NCBI RefSeq assembly: GCF_014322765.1
Contig: NZ_JAASTZ010000012.1
Span: forward strand, 1-64,000
From: Listeria immobilis
GTDB lineage: Bacteria; Bacillota; Bacilli; Lactobacillales; Listeriaceae
DNA length: 64,000 nucleotides
Direction: 5' to 3'
The translations under genes and the position numbers were made by a program. Positions within the stretch are counted from its first letter, which is position 1. Each line of letters opens with the position of its first letter. The notes below the pieces were generated by a model. The model was given only the letters and a program-made list of their open reading frames with translations, was not told the origin of the DNA and searched no databases. Positions 28,478 to 37,377 of the stretch are shown here, piece by piece.

Positions 28478-28780
28478 TTATTTAGAGCGGTATAAATCAA
28501 CAATTTCTTTTGCTAAATCTTTAAAAGTAATTGCATTCATTAAATGGTCTTGTGCATGAACTAATAGTAATGATACTTCTGCTTTTTCCCCACGTGCTTC
28601 TCCTTGAATTAAAGAAGTCTGCGAATGATGGGCTTCAAGTAAAGCTGTCTCGGCATTTTTAATTTGTTCATCTGCTGTTTCAAAGTCACCTTTTTTCGCT
28701 GCTTCGATTGCAAGCATAGCATCACTTTTAGCGTTTCCCCCGTGTACGATTAATTGCATAATTGTTTGTTCTAATTCCAT
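28478..28780 (-). CDS. PTS lactose/cellobiose-type EIIA component
   Basis: 100 residues, all-helical trimeric IIA of the lactose/chitobiose family. The phosphorylated histidine and its partner are H75 and D78 in LLLVHAQDHLM. It accepts phosphate from HPr and passes it to the IIB encoded just upstream. No IIC membrane component is encoded nearby. RBS AAGGATG. Middle gene of the IIB-IIA-MupG unit. Confidence 0.88.
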   Translation of the reverse strand: MELEQTIMQLIVHGGNAKSDAMLAIEAAKKGDFETADEQIKNAETALLEAHHSQTSLIQGEARGEKAEVSLLLVHAQDHLMNAITFKDLAKEIVDLYRSK

Positions 28781-28823
28781 TATTTACACATCCTTTTTTC
28801 ATTTATCAAACTTATCATTGTTC

Positions 28824-29156
28824 CTATTCAGCATTTTCATCTTGAAGTCGTTGGTTGATCATTGTTAGTGCATCATTTAACACTTTTTCCCCGTCCATTG
28901 TCCCGTAATCAATACCATTAATGATTGAAACGGGTATCCCGATTGGGTCCAGTACGCGTTTTAAGTTCTTCTCAAGAAAACGGACTTGCGGTGCCAATAA
29001 AACGACATCTACATTATTTCTAAATTTATCAAAATCCGCTTCTGCTACCGCGATTACAGTGGCATCTACTTGTTTTTTTTCGATAGCTTCTGTCATTTTT
29101 TTAACGAGAAGGCTTGTGGACATACCGGCCGAACAAACTAACATGATGTTTTTCAT
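28824..29156 (-). CDS. PTS lactose/cellobiose-type EIIB component
   Basis: 110 residues from the ATG at 29156, chosen for AGGAGG upstream. A longer frame is open but runs through the promoter and a terminator. The P-loop-like active site MLVCSAGMSTSLLV carries the phosphorylated cysteine C8, and the LLAPQVRF segment is typical of IIB-cellobiose. First gene of the operon, 42 nt behind a sigma-54 promoter, so expression should need RpoN and the LevR-type activator encoded upstream. Confidence 0.88.
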   Translation of the reverse strand: MKNIMLVCSAGMSTSLLVKKMTEAIEKKQVDATVIAVAEADFDKFRNNVDVVLLAPQVRFLEKNLKRVLDPIGIPVSIINGIDYGTMDGEKVLNDALTMINQRLQDENAE

Positions 29157-29198
29157 AATTAATCCTCCTAGTTTGAAAAGCTGCACGCTATTATAATA

Positions 29199-29215
29199 TG
29201 CAAGATATATGCCAA
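29199..29215 (-). promoter_or_regulatory. Sigma-54 (-24/-12) promoter
   Basis: Minus-strand TTGGCATATATCTTGCA matches the sigma-54 consensus TTGGCAC-N5-TTGCW with one change (T for C after GGCA) and correct GG-GC spacing. It lies 43 bp upstream of the IIB start and 3' of an activator gene with a GAYTGA motif. Confidence 0.8.
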
Positions 29216-29265
29216 CTTTTCTGTTTTTTGTTTGCTTCTTTGCTACATTCGTCTTTACACAAGTA

Positions 29266-29300
29266 AAAAAGCCAAGTGTGTAAGACAATACACACTTAGC
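29266..29300 (-). terminator. Terminator of the LevR-type activator gene
   Basis: Minus-strand stem GCTAAGTGTGT / ACACACTTGGC followed by TTTTTT, separating the activator gene from the IIB promoter. Confidence 0.8.
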
Positions 29301-29306
29301 AGGGGA

Positions 29307-31991
29307 TTATTTCTGGCTCCCTTCCACCTGATTGGAGAGCATCATCTGTGTTAAATATGCAATTTCTGATTGTGGGATGACGATATCATATTCAATCTCA
29401 ACGTTTTCCATCATTTGTTGCGTAATTTGCATTTCTACCATATGATTCTTTGCAAATTCGTTTAAATCGGGAAATTCACGGTCAACTGCACCAAGTTTTA
29501 CTCGTTCAATAAGGAAAGCAAGATGGAGAATCATTCCAATATCTACACCTGATTCCAAAATAACATTTAGTTGCAATTGCAGTTCTGAGATTACTTTTCT
29601 TAGGAAATAAACTAGCTGTTCCGCAGAGCTTACTGCTTGTAAATTCCCTTCCAATGAAGTTATAAGTTTTTCATAAGGAACTTCATCATTTAAAATCCGT
29701 GATACAATTCCAAGTCCACCTTCTGATAATACTTCTAATGCGCTAAAGAACGGAATATCCCGGTATTCAAAAGCAACAGATCCCATAATTGCCAAAATAT
29801 TATATTCTTCCATCAGTTGATCGATTCGCTCACGAAATGCTTCCTTATGCAAAAATTGTAAAACGATAATTTCGATTTTTGTTTCATCAATTATTGGTGC
29901 GACGACTTTGCGGAGTTGTTCTGCCACACCTTCTCCTGTGAAGCAAGTGAAAATAACTGCATTTTTGACAGGTTTGGCACGTAAAACATGCGCTTTATAT
30001 TTATTTTCAAATAATTGCTCGCAGCTTTGATAAATATCTTCTAAGCCTCGACCAAGTGAAGCTTTACGCATTGCTTCTAAAACAACCGGAGTACTTACCA
30101 TTGTAACGGTTTTAGTCCGTATGCCAAGTTCTTCTGTTAACATATTTCCAAAAGAAGTTAACGAACCCATATCTGAAAGTAATAATACACCTTTCACAGG
30201 ATTTAGTTTGATTACCATTTGTTTTAATTTTTCATACATTGTTTTTACTTCTACGGATAGCGGCATATCGAGTGCAACACCACTATCAATACTTAATAAT
30301 TCCTGCACTGTTTCTACCATACTTGTTGCAGTAGAGCGGCCATGCATCATTACAATCACTTCGACTTGGAGTTCTTGTGAAAGTGCCGTATCCACTACTT
30401 CTTCAGTAAGAAACATTGTTAAAAAGCCGATTTCATCAAAGGGAATTTCAATACGTAACTCTTGTTCTATCAGTGCGGATAAATCAATCGCAACCTGGAA
30501 CTCTTTTGGATACTTTTTCCGAATATTATTTAAATCCGGGTGAATAATATGTTTTTGCTCACGAACACGTTCAATTGTACTTTGTAAATGTAATGAAAAA
30601 GCGAATTTCATTTTTTCGTTGTATTTACGATTAAGTTTTTCTTCTGCCATTGCATAGACTTTTTCCGTTAATTCCCAAACTGCTGGATCGATAATTTCTT
30701 TCGCTGTTTGATGGGTTGGAAGCTGAACCATATAATCGTGAAAATATTGATCTACATCGACATAAAGCGCTTCTTCTAACTCACTTTGATCTTTACCTTC
30801 TTTCATTAGTTGATCGGCTTTTTCTTGAATAGCGTGATAAACGTCATGAACATCTTCTACTTTTGCAGTTGGATCACTTGTATCAACGAATTTAAAAATA
30901 GCTTTGTTTACATCAATAAGTCGATTTAATTTTTCTGGTTCGTCTTTAAGATGTAGTAACCCTTTTTGAACATGGATTGGTAAATCATCTTGTTCAATCA
31001 AGATATAGTTCGCTGTTTTGGTTTTATAATGTAAAAAGGCTTTTGCACAGGCAAGTTTTAAATCGCGTTGAAGTTGTCCAACATTGGCACTAGCATGGTA
31101 CAGCAAAAAGGCGATGAGTGCTTTTCGATGTACTCGAATTGATTGGTGTAGTCGGATTGCTTCTTGATTTAAGAAAAATTCAACTAATTGATAACGCTCT
31201 TCCAAATTACGTTCAGCGAGTGCAGGTAACGTTATCGTCATTGGAATACGTCTTGTAAAAGTTTCTAACAAGAAATTATCAGGAGATTCTGTTGTTGCAC
31301 CAATAATTTGCACTTGCGCATGGTGAACGTTAGCGCTTTCTCCAAGGGGCCGAAATTCTCCTTTATCAATAAATGTAAAGAGCATTTCTTGACCTTCAGG
31401 AGGCAAACGATGAATTTCATCTAAAAATAAAATTCCACCGTCTGCTTTTTTTAGTAAACCTTCTCGCGTTTCTTCTGCGCCTGTGTAAGCACCTTTAATT
31501 ACCCCGAAAATATGACCGAAGAGAAGTTGTGGATTTTGCGCATAATCTGCACAGTTAAACGATATAAAAGGAGCATTTGCTGGAATTGTTTCCGACTCTT
31601 TGGCAAATTGATACATACATTCAGCAAAAAGAGATTTCCCAGTCCCAGTCCGTCCTAAAATCAAGCTATGCAAACCATTAGGTGGATAAAGAATGGCTGC
31701 TTTAGCTTGTTGGATACTTACTTTCAAACTATCCTCTGAACCAATTAAACGTCCAAAAGCGGTTTCTGCATGTGCGATGATTGGTTGTTCCGTTTTGGTA
31801 GTAGATTTTAAAGCTTGATAAAAAACTGGTTTCCCTGAAAGTTTATCAATCCTATTTTCTTTAAAAAGATCATTTAGATAACGACTAGCGTTTGCTCGGT
31901 CCATTTGAAGCAATTCTGCAACATCTGCTGCAGATACTTTTTCTTCTTTTTTCTTTAGAAGTTGGAGGACTTCTTCTTTTCTACTAGACAT
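29307..31991 (-). CDS. LevR-type sigma-54-dependent PTS activator
   Basis: 894 residues. Domains in order: winged HTH (about 1-60); AAA+ ATPase with Walker A GRTGTGKS (113-120), the sigma-54-contacting GAYTGA (167-172) and Walker B ILFLDE (187-192); PRD1 (about 440-550); EIIA-Man-like domain ([11 protein letters not shown], about 560-690); EIIB-like domain (about 700-790); PRD2 (about 795-885). PRD and EII domains are phosphorylated by PTS proteins, so activity follows sugar transport. It probably activates the sigma-54 promoter just downstream. The HTH is N-terminal, as in LevR. RBS AAGGAG. Confidence 0.9.
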   Translation of the reverse strand: MSSRKEEVLQLLKKKEEKVSAADVAELLQMDRANASRYLNDLFKENRIDKLSGKPVFYQALKSTTKTEQPIIAHAETAFGRLIGSEDSLKVSIQQAKAAILYPPNGLHSLILGRTGTGKSLFAECMYQFAKESETIPANAPFISFNCADYAQNPQLLFGHIFGVIKGAYTGAEETREGLLKKADGGILFLDEIHRLPPEGQEMLFTFIDKGEFRPLGESANVHHAQVQIIGATTESPDNFLLETFTRRIPMTITLPALAERNLEERYQLVEFFLNQEAIRLHQSIRVHRKALIAFLLYHASANVGQLQRDLKLACAKAFLHYKTKTANYILIEQDDLPIHVQKGLLHLKDEPEKLNRLIDVNKAIFKFVDTSDPTAKVEDVHDVYHAIQEKADQLMKEGKDQSELEEALYVDVDQYFHDYMVQLPTHQTAKEIIDPAVWELTEKVYAMAEEKLNRKYNEKMKFAFSLHLQSTIERVREQKHIIHPDLNNIRKKYPKEFQVAIDLSALIEQELRIEIPFDEIGFLTMFLTEEVVDTALSQELQVEVIVMMHGRSTATSMVETVQELLSIDSGVALDMPLSVEVKTMYEKLKQMVIKLNPVKGVLLLSDMGSLTSFGNMLTEELGIRTKTVTMVSTPVVLEAMRKASLGRGLEDIYQSCEQLFENKYKAHVLRAKPVKNAVIFTCFTGEGVAEQLRKVVAPIIDETKIEIIVLQFLHKEAFRERIDQLMEEYNILAIMGSVAFEYRDIPFFSALEVLSEGGLGIVSRILNDEVPYEKLITSLEGNLQAVSSAEQLVYFLRKVISELQLQLNVILESGVDIGMILHLAFLIERVKLGAVDREFPDLNEFAKNHMVEMQITQQMMENVEIEYDIVIPQSEIAYLTQMMLSNQVEGSQK

Positions 31992-32071
31992 CTACTCTAC
32001 TCCTTTTTAAAACTATATATTTTCATTATACCTTTTTAAATAGCATCCTCGCAACGATAAAAACCAAATGT

Positions 32072-32118
32072 AAAAAAAGAGCGAATATCTTTCTCATGGT
32101 AAAGAGAGAAAGATATTC
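32072..32118 (-). terminator. Helicase gene terminator
   Basis: Minus-strand stem GAATATCTTTCTC / GAGAAAGATATTC followed by a T-rich tract. Confidence 0.75.
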
Positions 32119-32126
32119 TGCACATT

Positions 32127-33461
32127 TTAAAACTTTTTAAAATTAGTTGGTTTCTTTTTTGTTTTATTGGTTGTATTATTTCGTTTTGCTTGGAATGAAT
32201 GAGTCGATTTTTCTTTAGATGCTGGCTTCGTATTTTTAGTTGTTTTTCCTTTATACGCAGATTTTGCTGAAGAACTGCTGGTTTTTTCATTGCGGACTTG
32301 TTTAGGCGGTCGTGTCGCTTTTTTGGCGATTTTATTTTCTGGCACTGCCCCGTCAAGCAGCTTTCCTTGGTAAAATCTAACTTGCTTTCCTTTTAGATTG
32401 TGGATAGTTAAATATTGTTTTAATGTGCGTATTTCACGAGGATTAGCAAAAGTAATGACCGTCCCAGATTTACCCATTCGTCCAGTACGTCCAGAACGAT
32501 GCGTATATTCTTTCTCACTCACTGCCAAATCATAGTGAATAACATATGGTAAATCTTCAATATCTAAGCCCCGAGCTGCAACGTCTGTCACGATTAAATA
32601 GGTTAATGTCCCTTTTTTGAAATCATCAAGATATTTTTTACGCTTTTCTTTCCGAATTTCGCCGTGAACACCCGCAGCTTTTACTTTGTCAAAATGTAGC
32701 TTTTCTAGTAAAATCTCCATTCTCGGTTTGTCTTTTACGAAAACAAGTGCACGCATGTCTTTAATATGCGAAATCCGGCGTAAAAGAGTTGCTTTATCGC
32801 GTGACTCTACATCCATATAAAGATGTTCGACATTTGTTAATTCCTCGGATTTTGCAGTCACTTCAAGTACAACTGGCTCTTGCTCTGTTTGCGTGAAAAA
32901 TGTTTCTGGATTTTCTAACTTTGTAGCAGAAACAAGCGTGAGTTGACGATCACGTACAGCACTTTCAACAATTTCAAGTGTACTTTTATAGTTTTCTTGG
33001 CGAAGTAACTGATCACATTCATCCAAGGTAATTGTTTTGATTTCATGCATTTTAATTTTTTTTTGTTTGATTAATTCTAATGCGCGTCCTGGAGAAGCAA
33101 CGATTATTTGTGGTTTTTTCTTTAGTTTTTCAATTTGACGCTTTACATTCGCTCCACCGATTAACGACACTACAGTTAAATCTTCATTTGGTAACCACGA
33201 GCGAATTACCTCTGTGATTTGCATTACAAGTTCATGGGATGGCGCTAAAACTAACCACTGTATGTGTGGGGTGGCTTCAATTTTTTCCAAGGTTGGTAGT
33301 GCATAGGCTACCGTTTTCCCTGTTCCAGTTGGTGACACCGCTAAAACATCTGCGCCGTCTTTGATTGGCTGATACATCGCTTGTTGAATTTCTGTTGGTG
33401 TTTCATAGCCATGTTCTTGCCATTTTTCCGCCCAAAAGCTTGGGATTTTTGATTCTATCAT
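32127..33461 (-). CDS. DEAD-box-family RNA helicase (DECD variant)
   Basis: 444 residues, RecA-like domains about 1-210 and 215-360, then a basic Ser/Thr/Lys-rich tail (about 370-444) likely to bind RNA. Motifs: PTEIQQAMY (Q motif), SPTGTGKT (43-50, motif I with Ser for Ala), DECD (147-150, motif II), SAT (178-180) and HRSGRTGRMG (motif VI). The DECD in place of DEAD is unusual for bacteria and resembles the variant seen in some CshB-like proteins. Listeria has several cold-related RNA helicases; this one lacks a dbpA RNA-binding domain. RBS AGGAG. Confidence 0.88.
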   Translation of the reverse strand: MIESKIPSFWAEKWQEHGYETPTEIQQAMYQPIKDGADVLAVSPTGTGKTVAYALPTLEKIEATPHIQWLVLAPSHELVMQITEVIRSWLPNEDLTVVSLIGGANVKRQIEKLKKKPQIIVASPGRALELIKQKKIKMHEIKTITLDECDQLLRQENYKSTLEIVESAVRDRQLTLVSATKLENPETFFTQTEQEPVVLEVTAKSEELTNVEHLYMDVESRDKATLLRRISHIKDMRALVFVKDKPRMEILLEKLHFDKVKAAGVHGEIRKEKRKKYLDDFKKGTLTYLIVTDVAARGLDIEDLPYVIHYDLAVSEKEYTHRSGRTGRMGKSGTVITFANPREIRTLKQYLTIHNLKGKQVRFYQGKLLDGAVPENKIAKKATRPPKQVRNEKTSSSSAKSAYKGKTTKNTKPASKEKSTHSFQAKRNNTTNKTKKKPTNFKKF

Positions 33462-33503
33462 GATCGGACTCCTTTATTCGTTCTTCCTTGTATCATACCA
33501 CGC

Positions 33504-34277
33504 TTACTGCAAGTCTGCACTTTTATTTAGAATTTTTGTTGCAATAAATAGAAGAAAAACGACAAAAAGCAGATTAAAAACAAATTCTGAGGCAGAAAAC
33601 TGAAATGCAAGCCCAATAGAATAATGAAACTGTATTTCTGGTCCTACTTCTGGTAACCAATTACTTTTGATATATATTTGCGCAGCATTAATCACCAAAA
33701 AATAAATAATTGCTGCTATAAATCCAAAACGATAACCATACACTGGAACCATGCTAAGTGCTGTCGCCACAATGACAATACAAACAAAAGATAAATTAAC
33801 CAGCCAAATTCCTAAGAAAGTTTCTAATATTATTTTTAGAGCTTCTATTACACCAAGGTCTGCACCACTTATAGTTATTATCGATAACATCATAAAAAGG
33901 AATCCAGCAGTTAAAATAGTTGTTTCAACTAAAGAAATGATTACTTTATTTATAAGCGTTTTCCAAATAGGTGCTTTTGTTTGGAAAAATAAATAACGTG
34001 TTTCATCATATACACCACCACGGGCAGTTGCTACAAAAAGTAGTACCCAAATAAGTATCCAGCTTCCCCCGACAATACTTAAAAGTGTTAGAAAAATATC
34101 ATCCCCTGCTGTAAAAATAGCTCCATCGCTACCTAGATTAATTACTACTGGTTGAAGCACGCCTTTCCCTAATTTATAAAAAAGCCCCACGAGTAAACAA
34201 ACCATCCATCCGGAAAAAGCTGCAATAAACCAATAGCGATGTGCATTCCATTCTAATTTCCAATGAGCTTTAAGCAT
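33504..34277 (-). CDS. ABC transporter permease (YtrC-like)
   Basis: 257 residues from the ATG at 34277, chosen for GGGAGG 9 nt upstream. It overlaps the ATPase stop by 8 nt, implying coupled translation. Six hydrophobic segments alternate with short loops. No sequence motif gives a substrate. Together with the ATPase at 34270-34950 and the GntR regulator at 34952 it forms the usual YtrA/YtrBC-type unit, which responds to cell-envelope stress in Bacillales. That role is inferred from the gene set. Confidence 0.78.
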   Translation of the reverse strand: MLKAHWKLEWNAHRYWFIAAFSGWMVCLLVGLFYKLGKGVLQPVVINLGSDGAIFTAGDDIFLTLLSIVGGSWILIWVLLFVATARGGVYDETRYLFFQTKAPIWKTLINKVIISLVETTILTAGFLFMMLSIITISGADLGVIEALKIILETFLGIWLVNLSFVCIVIVATALSMVPVYGYRFGFIAAIIYFLVINAAQIYIKSNWLPEVGPEIQFHYSIGLAFQFSASEFVFNLLFVVFLLFIATKILNKSADLQ

Positions 34278-34950
34278 GTCCAAATACCTCCCGATAATAA
34301 GTAACAATCGATTTCCCATCTATTTCTCTTAGCGTTTCGGTGTTTTTACGGTCAATAATTTCCCCATGCTTCATCAAAATAATTTCATCAAACATCATTT
34401 CCATATCTTGAATTAAATGTGTGGTAACAACAAGTGTTGCATCTTCTTTTAAAAACTGAGCGATTGATTTCACCAAGTCATCCCGCGAAATTAAATCAAT
34501 TTCCGAAAAAGGTTCATCTAGTAAATAAAGGTCTGCGTCCCGACACAAAATCAAGGATAGCATTACTTTTGCAGCATTTCCTTTCGATAAATATTTGGTA
34601 TTTTCTTTGACATTAACACCAAGTGAATGAATCATTTCGGTCGCTTTTTCAGGATTAAAATCTGGGAAAAAGCCCTGGTAAATTAAAAAATAATCACGAA
34701 TCACCATATTAGGTAAAAAATCTTCACTCGGTAAATAAGCAACTCGTTTATCCTTTGCCAAAACAAGCTCACCAGAGGTAGGTTTTAATAATCCAGAGAT
34801 CGCATTAAATAGCGTTGTTTTCCCTGCCCCATTCGGTCCAAGTAGTCCAATTATTTTTCCGGATTCTAGCGTTAAATTAATATCATTTAATGGTTTATAT
34901 TTACGATATTTTTTTGTTAGACCTGTTATTTTGATTATGCTTTCAGTCAT
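34270..34950 (-). CDS. ABC transporter ATP-binding protein (YtrB-like)
   Basis: 226 residues. Walker A GPNGAGKTT (about 37-45), the D-loop/Walker B YLLDEPFSEID (about 137-147) and the H-loop TTHLIQD are present. The signature is LSKGNAAK instead of LSGGQ, a known variation in the YtrB group. Middle gene of a regulator-ATPase-permease operon: one nucleotide after the regulator gene and overlapping the permease gene by 8 nt. RBS AGGAG. Confidence 0.88.
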   Translation of the reverse strand: MTESIIKITGLTKKYRKYKPLNDINLTLESGKIIGLLGPNGAGKTTLFNAISGLLKPTSGELVLAKDKRVAYLPSEDFLPNMVIRDYFLIYQGFFPDFNPEKATEMIHSLGVNVKENTKYLSKGNAAKVMLSLILCRDADLYLLDEPFSEIDLISRDDLVKSIAQFLKEDATLVVTTHLIQDMEMMFDEIILMKHGEIIDRKNTETLREIDGKSIVTYYREVFGHA

Positions 34951-34951
34951 A

Positions 34952-35314
34952 TTAAATACTCCTTTTTGTTAGTAGTTCTATTGCTGCTTGACGGGTTAAA
35001 CCAATACTTTCTGCCTCTTCCAAAAAACGCTCGGCCATTTCATCAGCCAGTTCACTTTTAAGCTGCTCGAAAACAACTCTTTCTGATGTTACAAATGATC
35101 CCATCCCACGCTTAGCATAAATGTAGCCTGCTCTTTCTAACTCTTGGTATGCTCGACTAACTGTATTTGGATTAACTGCAAGTGATGCTCCCATTTCACG
35201 GACAGACGGTAATTTATCATCTGATTTCCATTCTCCTGTAACCATCTTTTTCTTCATCCAATCACAAATCTGACTATAAATGGGTTTATCTGTATGGAAT
35301 GTTGGTTTCATCAT
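34952..35314 (-). CDS. GntR-family (YtrA subfamily) repressor
   Basis: 120 residues from the ATG at 35314, chosen for GAGGAGG upstream; an earlier in-frame ATG overlaps that RBS. The winged helix (about 20-85) includes LPSVREMGASLAVNPNTVSRAYQELERAGYIYAKRGMGSFV. The short C-terminal tail without an effector domain is typical of YtrA. It leads the ABC operon. A dyad AGTGTA...TACACT over its promoter is the likely autoregulatory operator. Confidence 0.85.
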   Translation of the reverse strand: MMKPTFHTDKPIYSQICDWMKKKMVTGEWKSDDKLPSVREMGASLAVNPNTVSRAYQELERAGYIYAKRGMGSFVTSERVVFEQLKSELADEMAERFLEEAESIGLTRQAAIELLTKRSI

Positions 35315-35334
35315 TACCTCCTCCATCTGAAACT

Positions 35335-35378
35335 AGTGTATTAAGTAAATAGTACACTTAAATTAAACTTATTGTCAA
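35335..35378 (-). promoter_or_regulatory. Promoter and YtrA-type operator of the GntR/ABC operon
   Basis: Minus-strand -35 TTGACA (35373-35378) and -10 TACTAT (35349-35354), spacer 18 bp. The dyad AGTGTA (35335-35340) and TACACT (35353-35358) overlaps the -10 and start region, so repressor binding there would block transcription. Confidence 0.65.
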
Positions 35379-35382
35379 GCAC

Positions 35383-35425
35383 AAAAAAGCCAGGAATAAG
35401 TATTAAAAACACTTTTCCTGGCTTT
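35383..35425 (-). terminator. Terminator now used by the LXG operon
   Basis: Stem AAAGCCAGGAA / TTCCTGGCTTT, with the minus-strand T-run at 35383-35388. It ends leftward transcription before the GntR promoter. Its position right after the left repeat copy suggests it was originally the terminator of the oxidoreductase gene. Confidence 0.75.
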
Positions 35426-35453
35426 CCATTAAATTATTTTTCTACATTAAACC
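35421..35453. repeat. Left copy of 33-bp direct repeat flanking LXG cassette
   Basis: Identical to 39649-39681 except for one base (A at 35428, T at 39656). Read on the minus strand it encodes the last residues FNVEK and stop of the oxidoreductase at 39662, so it is a partial copy of that gene's 3' end on the far side of the cassette. Confidence 0.85.
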
Positions 35454-35493
35454 TTGATGCTACAAAAAATAGTGTTAGCCATATTAATAATAT

Positions 35494-35946
35494 TTAACTT
35501 TTATAATAACCAACATATAGATTAACATATTTGCTCCCGTTTTTTGGGAATACATGAAAAAAAGGTGTTTCTATATTCAAATTATTTATTTCTAAGGTCG
35601 CTAATAATTCTGCATAAGACTGCTCCGTTACGTTATCAAAATCACCCACAATGATTGTTTTTAGTAATGGAGTGATTTCAAAATATGAAGCAAATTGATA
35701 ATCTTCTACTTCAAAGATGTTTTCAATGATTGGAAAAAACATTTCGATATCTATCATTTCATCTGTTGGAACATTATTAAGGCTATAAAAAAAGGGACCT
35801 TTCAAATTATAACCTTCATTAATAATGCCAGAAACAAAATTTTGATAGTTCTCTTCTATTTCAGAATAATAAAATTTAGCTCTTTTACTTACAACATTCT
35901 GAAAGCTAATTTTGTCTGCTGTAAAGACTTTTGGCAACAATTTCAT
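35494..35946 (-). CDS. DUF5085-like protein, LXG cassette (second copy)
   Basis: 150 residues, no signal peptide or membrane segment. Pattern FQNVVSKRAKFYYSEIEENYQNFV, then GPFFYSLNNV and IDIEMFFPI, resembling the GyrI-like effector-binding fold. It shares this pattern and a similar length with the preceding gene (35943-36392), so the two look like diverged paralogues. Proteins of the DUF5085 type occur in Listeria type VII secretion loci. Role unknown; chaperone, adaptor or immunity are possible. Overlaps the preceding gene by 4 nt (ATGA). Last gene of the cassette. Family name from memory. Confidence 0.6.
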   Translation of the reverse strand: MKLLPKVFTADKISFQNVVSKRAKFYYSEIEENYQNFVSGIINEGYNLKGPFFYSLNNVPTDEMIDIEMFFPIIENIFEVEDYQFASYFEITPLLKTIIVGDFDNVTEQSYAELLATLEINNLNIETPFFHVFPKNGSKYVNLYVGYYKS

Positions 35947-36392
35947 AGTTTGTCTACCTCACAATATAAATCAATAACAATATCGCCTTCTAAATCCAGA
36001 AGAACGTGATAAATTGTTAATAAAATACCTTTTTCCTTATCAATCTTTTCCTTAATTTCATTATAAGGTATAGCTTCTTCTTGGTCATAATGACGATAAA
36101 AATAATTTGTAGTAAATTCTAGTCTTTCTTTATAAAAAAACTGTGACTTATTTTCTCCAACAATGTTTATTTTATTGCCAACAGTGGATAAAATAGTCAC
36201 ATCATTTGATTCATCAAATGGATTGTATTCAAAGATAGTGGGTGAATCTGCAAAATATCCATTCTGAACTAATACTTTCTTAAACTCAGCGCCAATTTCA
36301 GCCACTTGGTCAAATATCTCTTTATCAGAATCAAGTGTTGCACTAAATCCAATGACATTATTTAGGCTAAATTGTCTTGTTTTTATTTTCAT
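35943..36392 (-). CDS. DUF5085-like protein, LXG cassette (first copy)
   Basis: 149 residues, acidic, soluble. The FSLNNVIGFSATL start and NGYFADSPTIFEYNPFDESND middle align by eye with the second copy (FQNVVSKRAKF and EGYNLKGPFFYSLNNVPTDE). Overlaps the membrane-protein gene and the second copy by 4 nt each. The coupling implies stoichiometric production with its neighbours. Function not established. Confidence 0.6.
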   Translation of the reverse strand: MKIKTRQFSLNNVIGFSATLDSDKEIFDQVAEIGAEFKKVLVQNGYFADSPTIFEYNPFDESNDVTILSTVGNKINIVGENKSQFFYKERLEFTTNYFYRHYDQEEAIPYNEIKEKIDKEKGILLTIYHVLLDLEGDIVIDLYCEVDKL

Positions 36393-37372
36393 TTTTTTCT
36401 CCCAACATGCTTATTTTTTATTTTTTTTATAATCCATTGTATCAAAATTATCATAAATCCAATTAAGATGACAATTACAATAAATCCAAATATATTTTTT
36501 ATTGTTTTAGATAATGCATATTTCTCATCAATTTTCACCATACCAACTATTATAGCTATTCCTATTAACACATATACATACTTTTTCCTGAGTATTGATC
36601 TCAATCTCCCATTGAAAGAAAAGGGCTTCTGGTCTTTATACTCTTCCCAATAATCTCTATTTACAGATTTCAAATATGTTAGGTAGCCAATTTCTATCAG
36701 CAATCTTGTGAAGGCTAACACAAAAACCAAGGCAAGTAAAAGTCCTAAAATAAATAAAAAATTTGTAAAAAATACGCCTGTAATACTAACTACTCCAAAA
36801 ATAATCCAAGCAGAATTAAAATTAAATACCTTAGAAAAAGCTAGATAATTAGCAACTTTTCTTTGTTCCGAAAAGCCTTTCCTTATATTTTTTCTAATCC
36901 AAAAAACATTATAACAAATAGTCAGTAGAGCTACTGTTCCAATTAAAACTAGAAATATCATTGAATAGGTTGCATTAAAATCAGCTATGTTTGACTTATA
37001 CCCAGTTGATTTACTATTACTAATCATGAATGAAAGAGCTACTAAAATAACTAATTCAATTAATAAAGTAAAAAATAATAATATAGAATTAAATACCTGA
37101 TGTTTATAAACTATTTTTTTGGGAATAAGAAAAAAATAGATATTCAATACAATCGCATAAACCACATAAAATTTTAGCATCCCATATAAAATTGTGCTTG
37201 CTATATTATTGTACCAAGAGTGAATTTCTATTCCTGGGATCAATCCAATAATTGATAGGACTAACAAAGCAATTAATTGGATTCGTAGTGCCCCCACTGA
37301 ACCTCTAGTTTTTGCCAAAGAAATAAAGTATTTTTTATTTAATGATTCTGAACTGTTTATATTTTCTACCAT
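36389..37372 (-). CDS. Polytopic membrane protein, candidate immunity protein of LXG toxin
   Basis: 327 residues from the ATG at 37372, with GGGTGAT upstream; a longer frame overlapping the LXG gene is less likely. Nearly the whole length is hydrophobic, with about seven to eight membrane segments (for example LIALLVLSIIGLIPGI, FFTLLIELVILVALSFMI and the FIVIVILIGFMIILIQWIIKK region near the end), and a basic C-terminus. I recognise no named family. It lies 5 nt after the LXG effector. Genes in this place often encode immunity, and a membrane-embedded protein suits a membrane-acting toxin. That role is inferred from position. Notably AT-rich. Confidence 0.6.
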   Translation of the reverse strand: MVENINSSESLNKKYFISLAKTRGSVGALRIQLIALLVLSIIGLIPGIEIHSWYNNIASTILYGMLKFYVVYAIVLNIYFFLIPKKIVYKHQVFNSILLFFTLLIELVILVALSFMISNSKSTGYKSNIADFNATYSMIFLVLIGTVALLTICYNVFWIRKNIRKGFSEQRKVANYLAFSKVFNFNSAWIIFGVVSITGVFFTNFLFILGLLLALVFVLAFTRLLIEIGYLTYLKSVNRDYWEEYKDQKPFSFNGRLRSILRKKYVYVLIGIAIIVGMVKIDEKYALSKTIKNIFGFIVIVILIGFMIILIQWIIKKIKNKHVGRKK

Positions 37373-37377
37373 AGATA

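Noticed and set aside
29157-29288. Longer N-terminus for the PTS IIB gene
   Set aside because: Would cross the activator's terminator and the sigma-54 promoter; the ATG at 29156 has a perfect AGGAGG.
30121-30543. 140-codon open frame opposite the LevR-type gene
   Set aside because: Shadow of a confident coding gene; Ser/Thr-rich composition, no RBS.
32036-32356. 106-codon frame overlapping the helicase 3' end
   Set aside because: Out-of-frame reading of the Lys-rich helicase tail that also spans its terminator.
35695-36009. 104-codon frame opposite the DUF5085-like genes
   Set aside because: Antisense, no RBS; the minus-strand genes have good overlapping ATGA starts.
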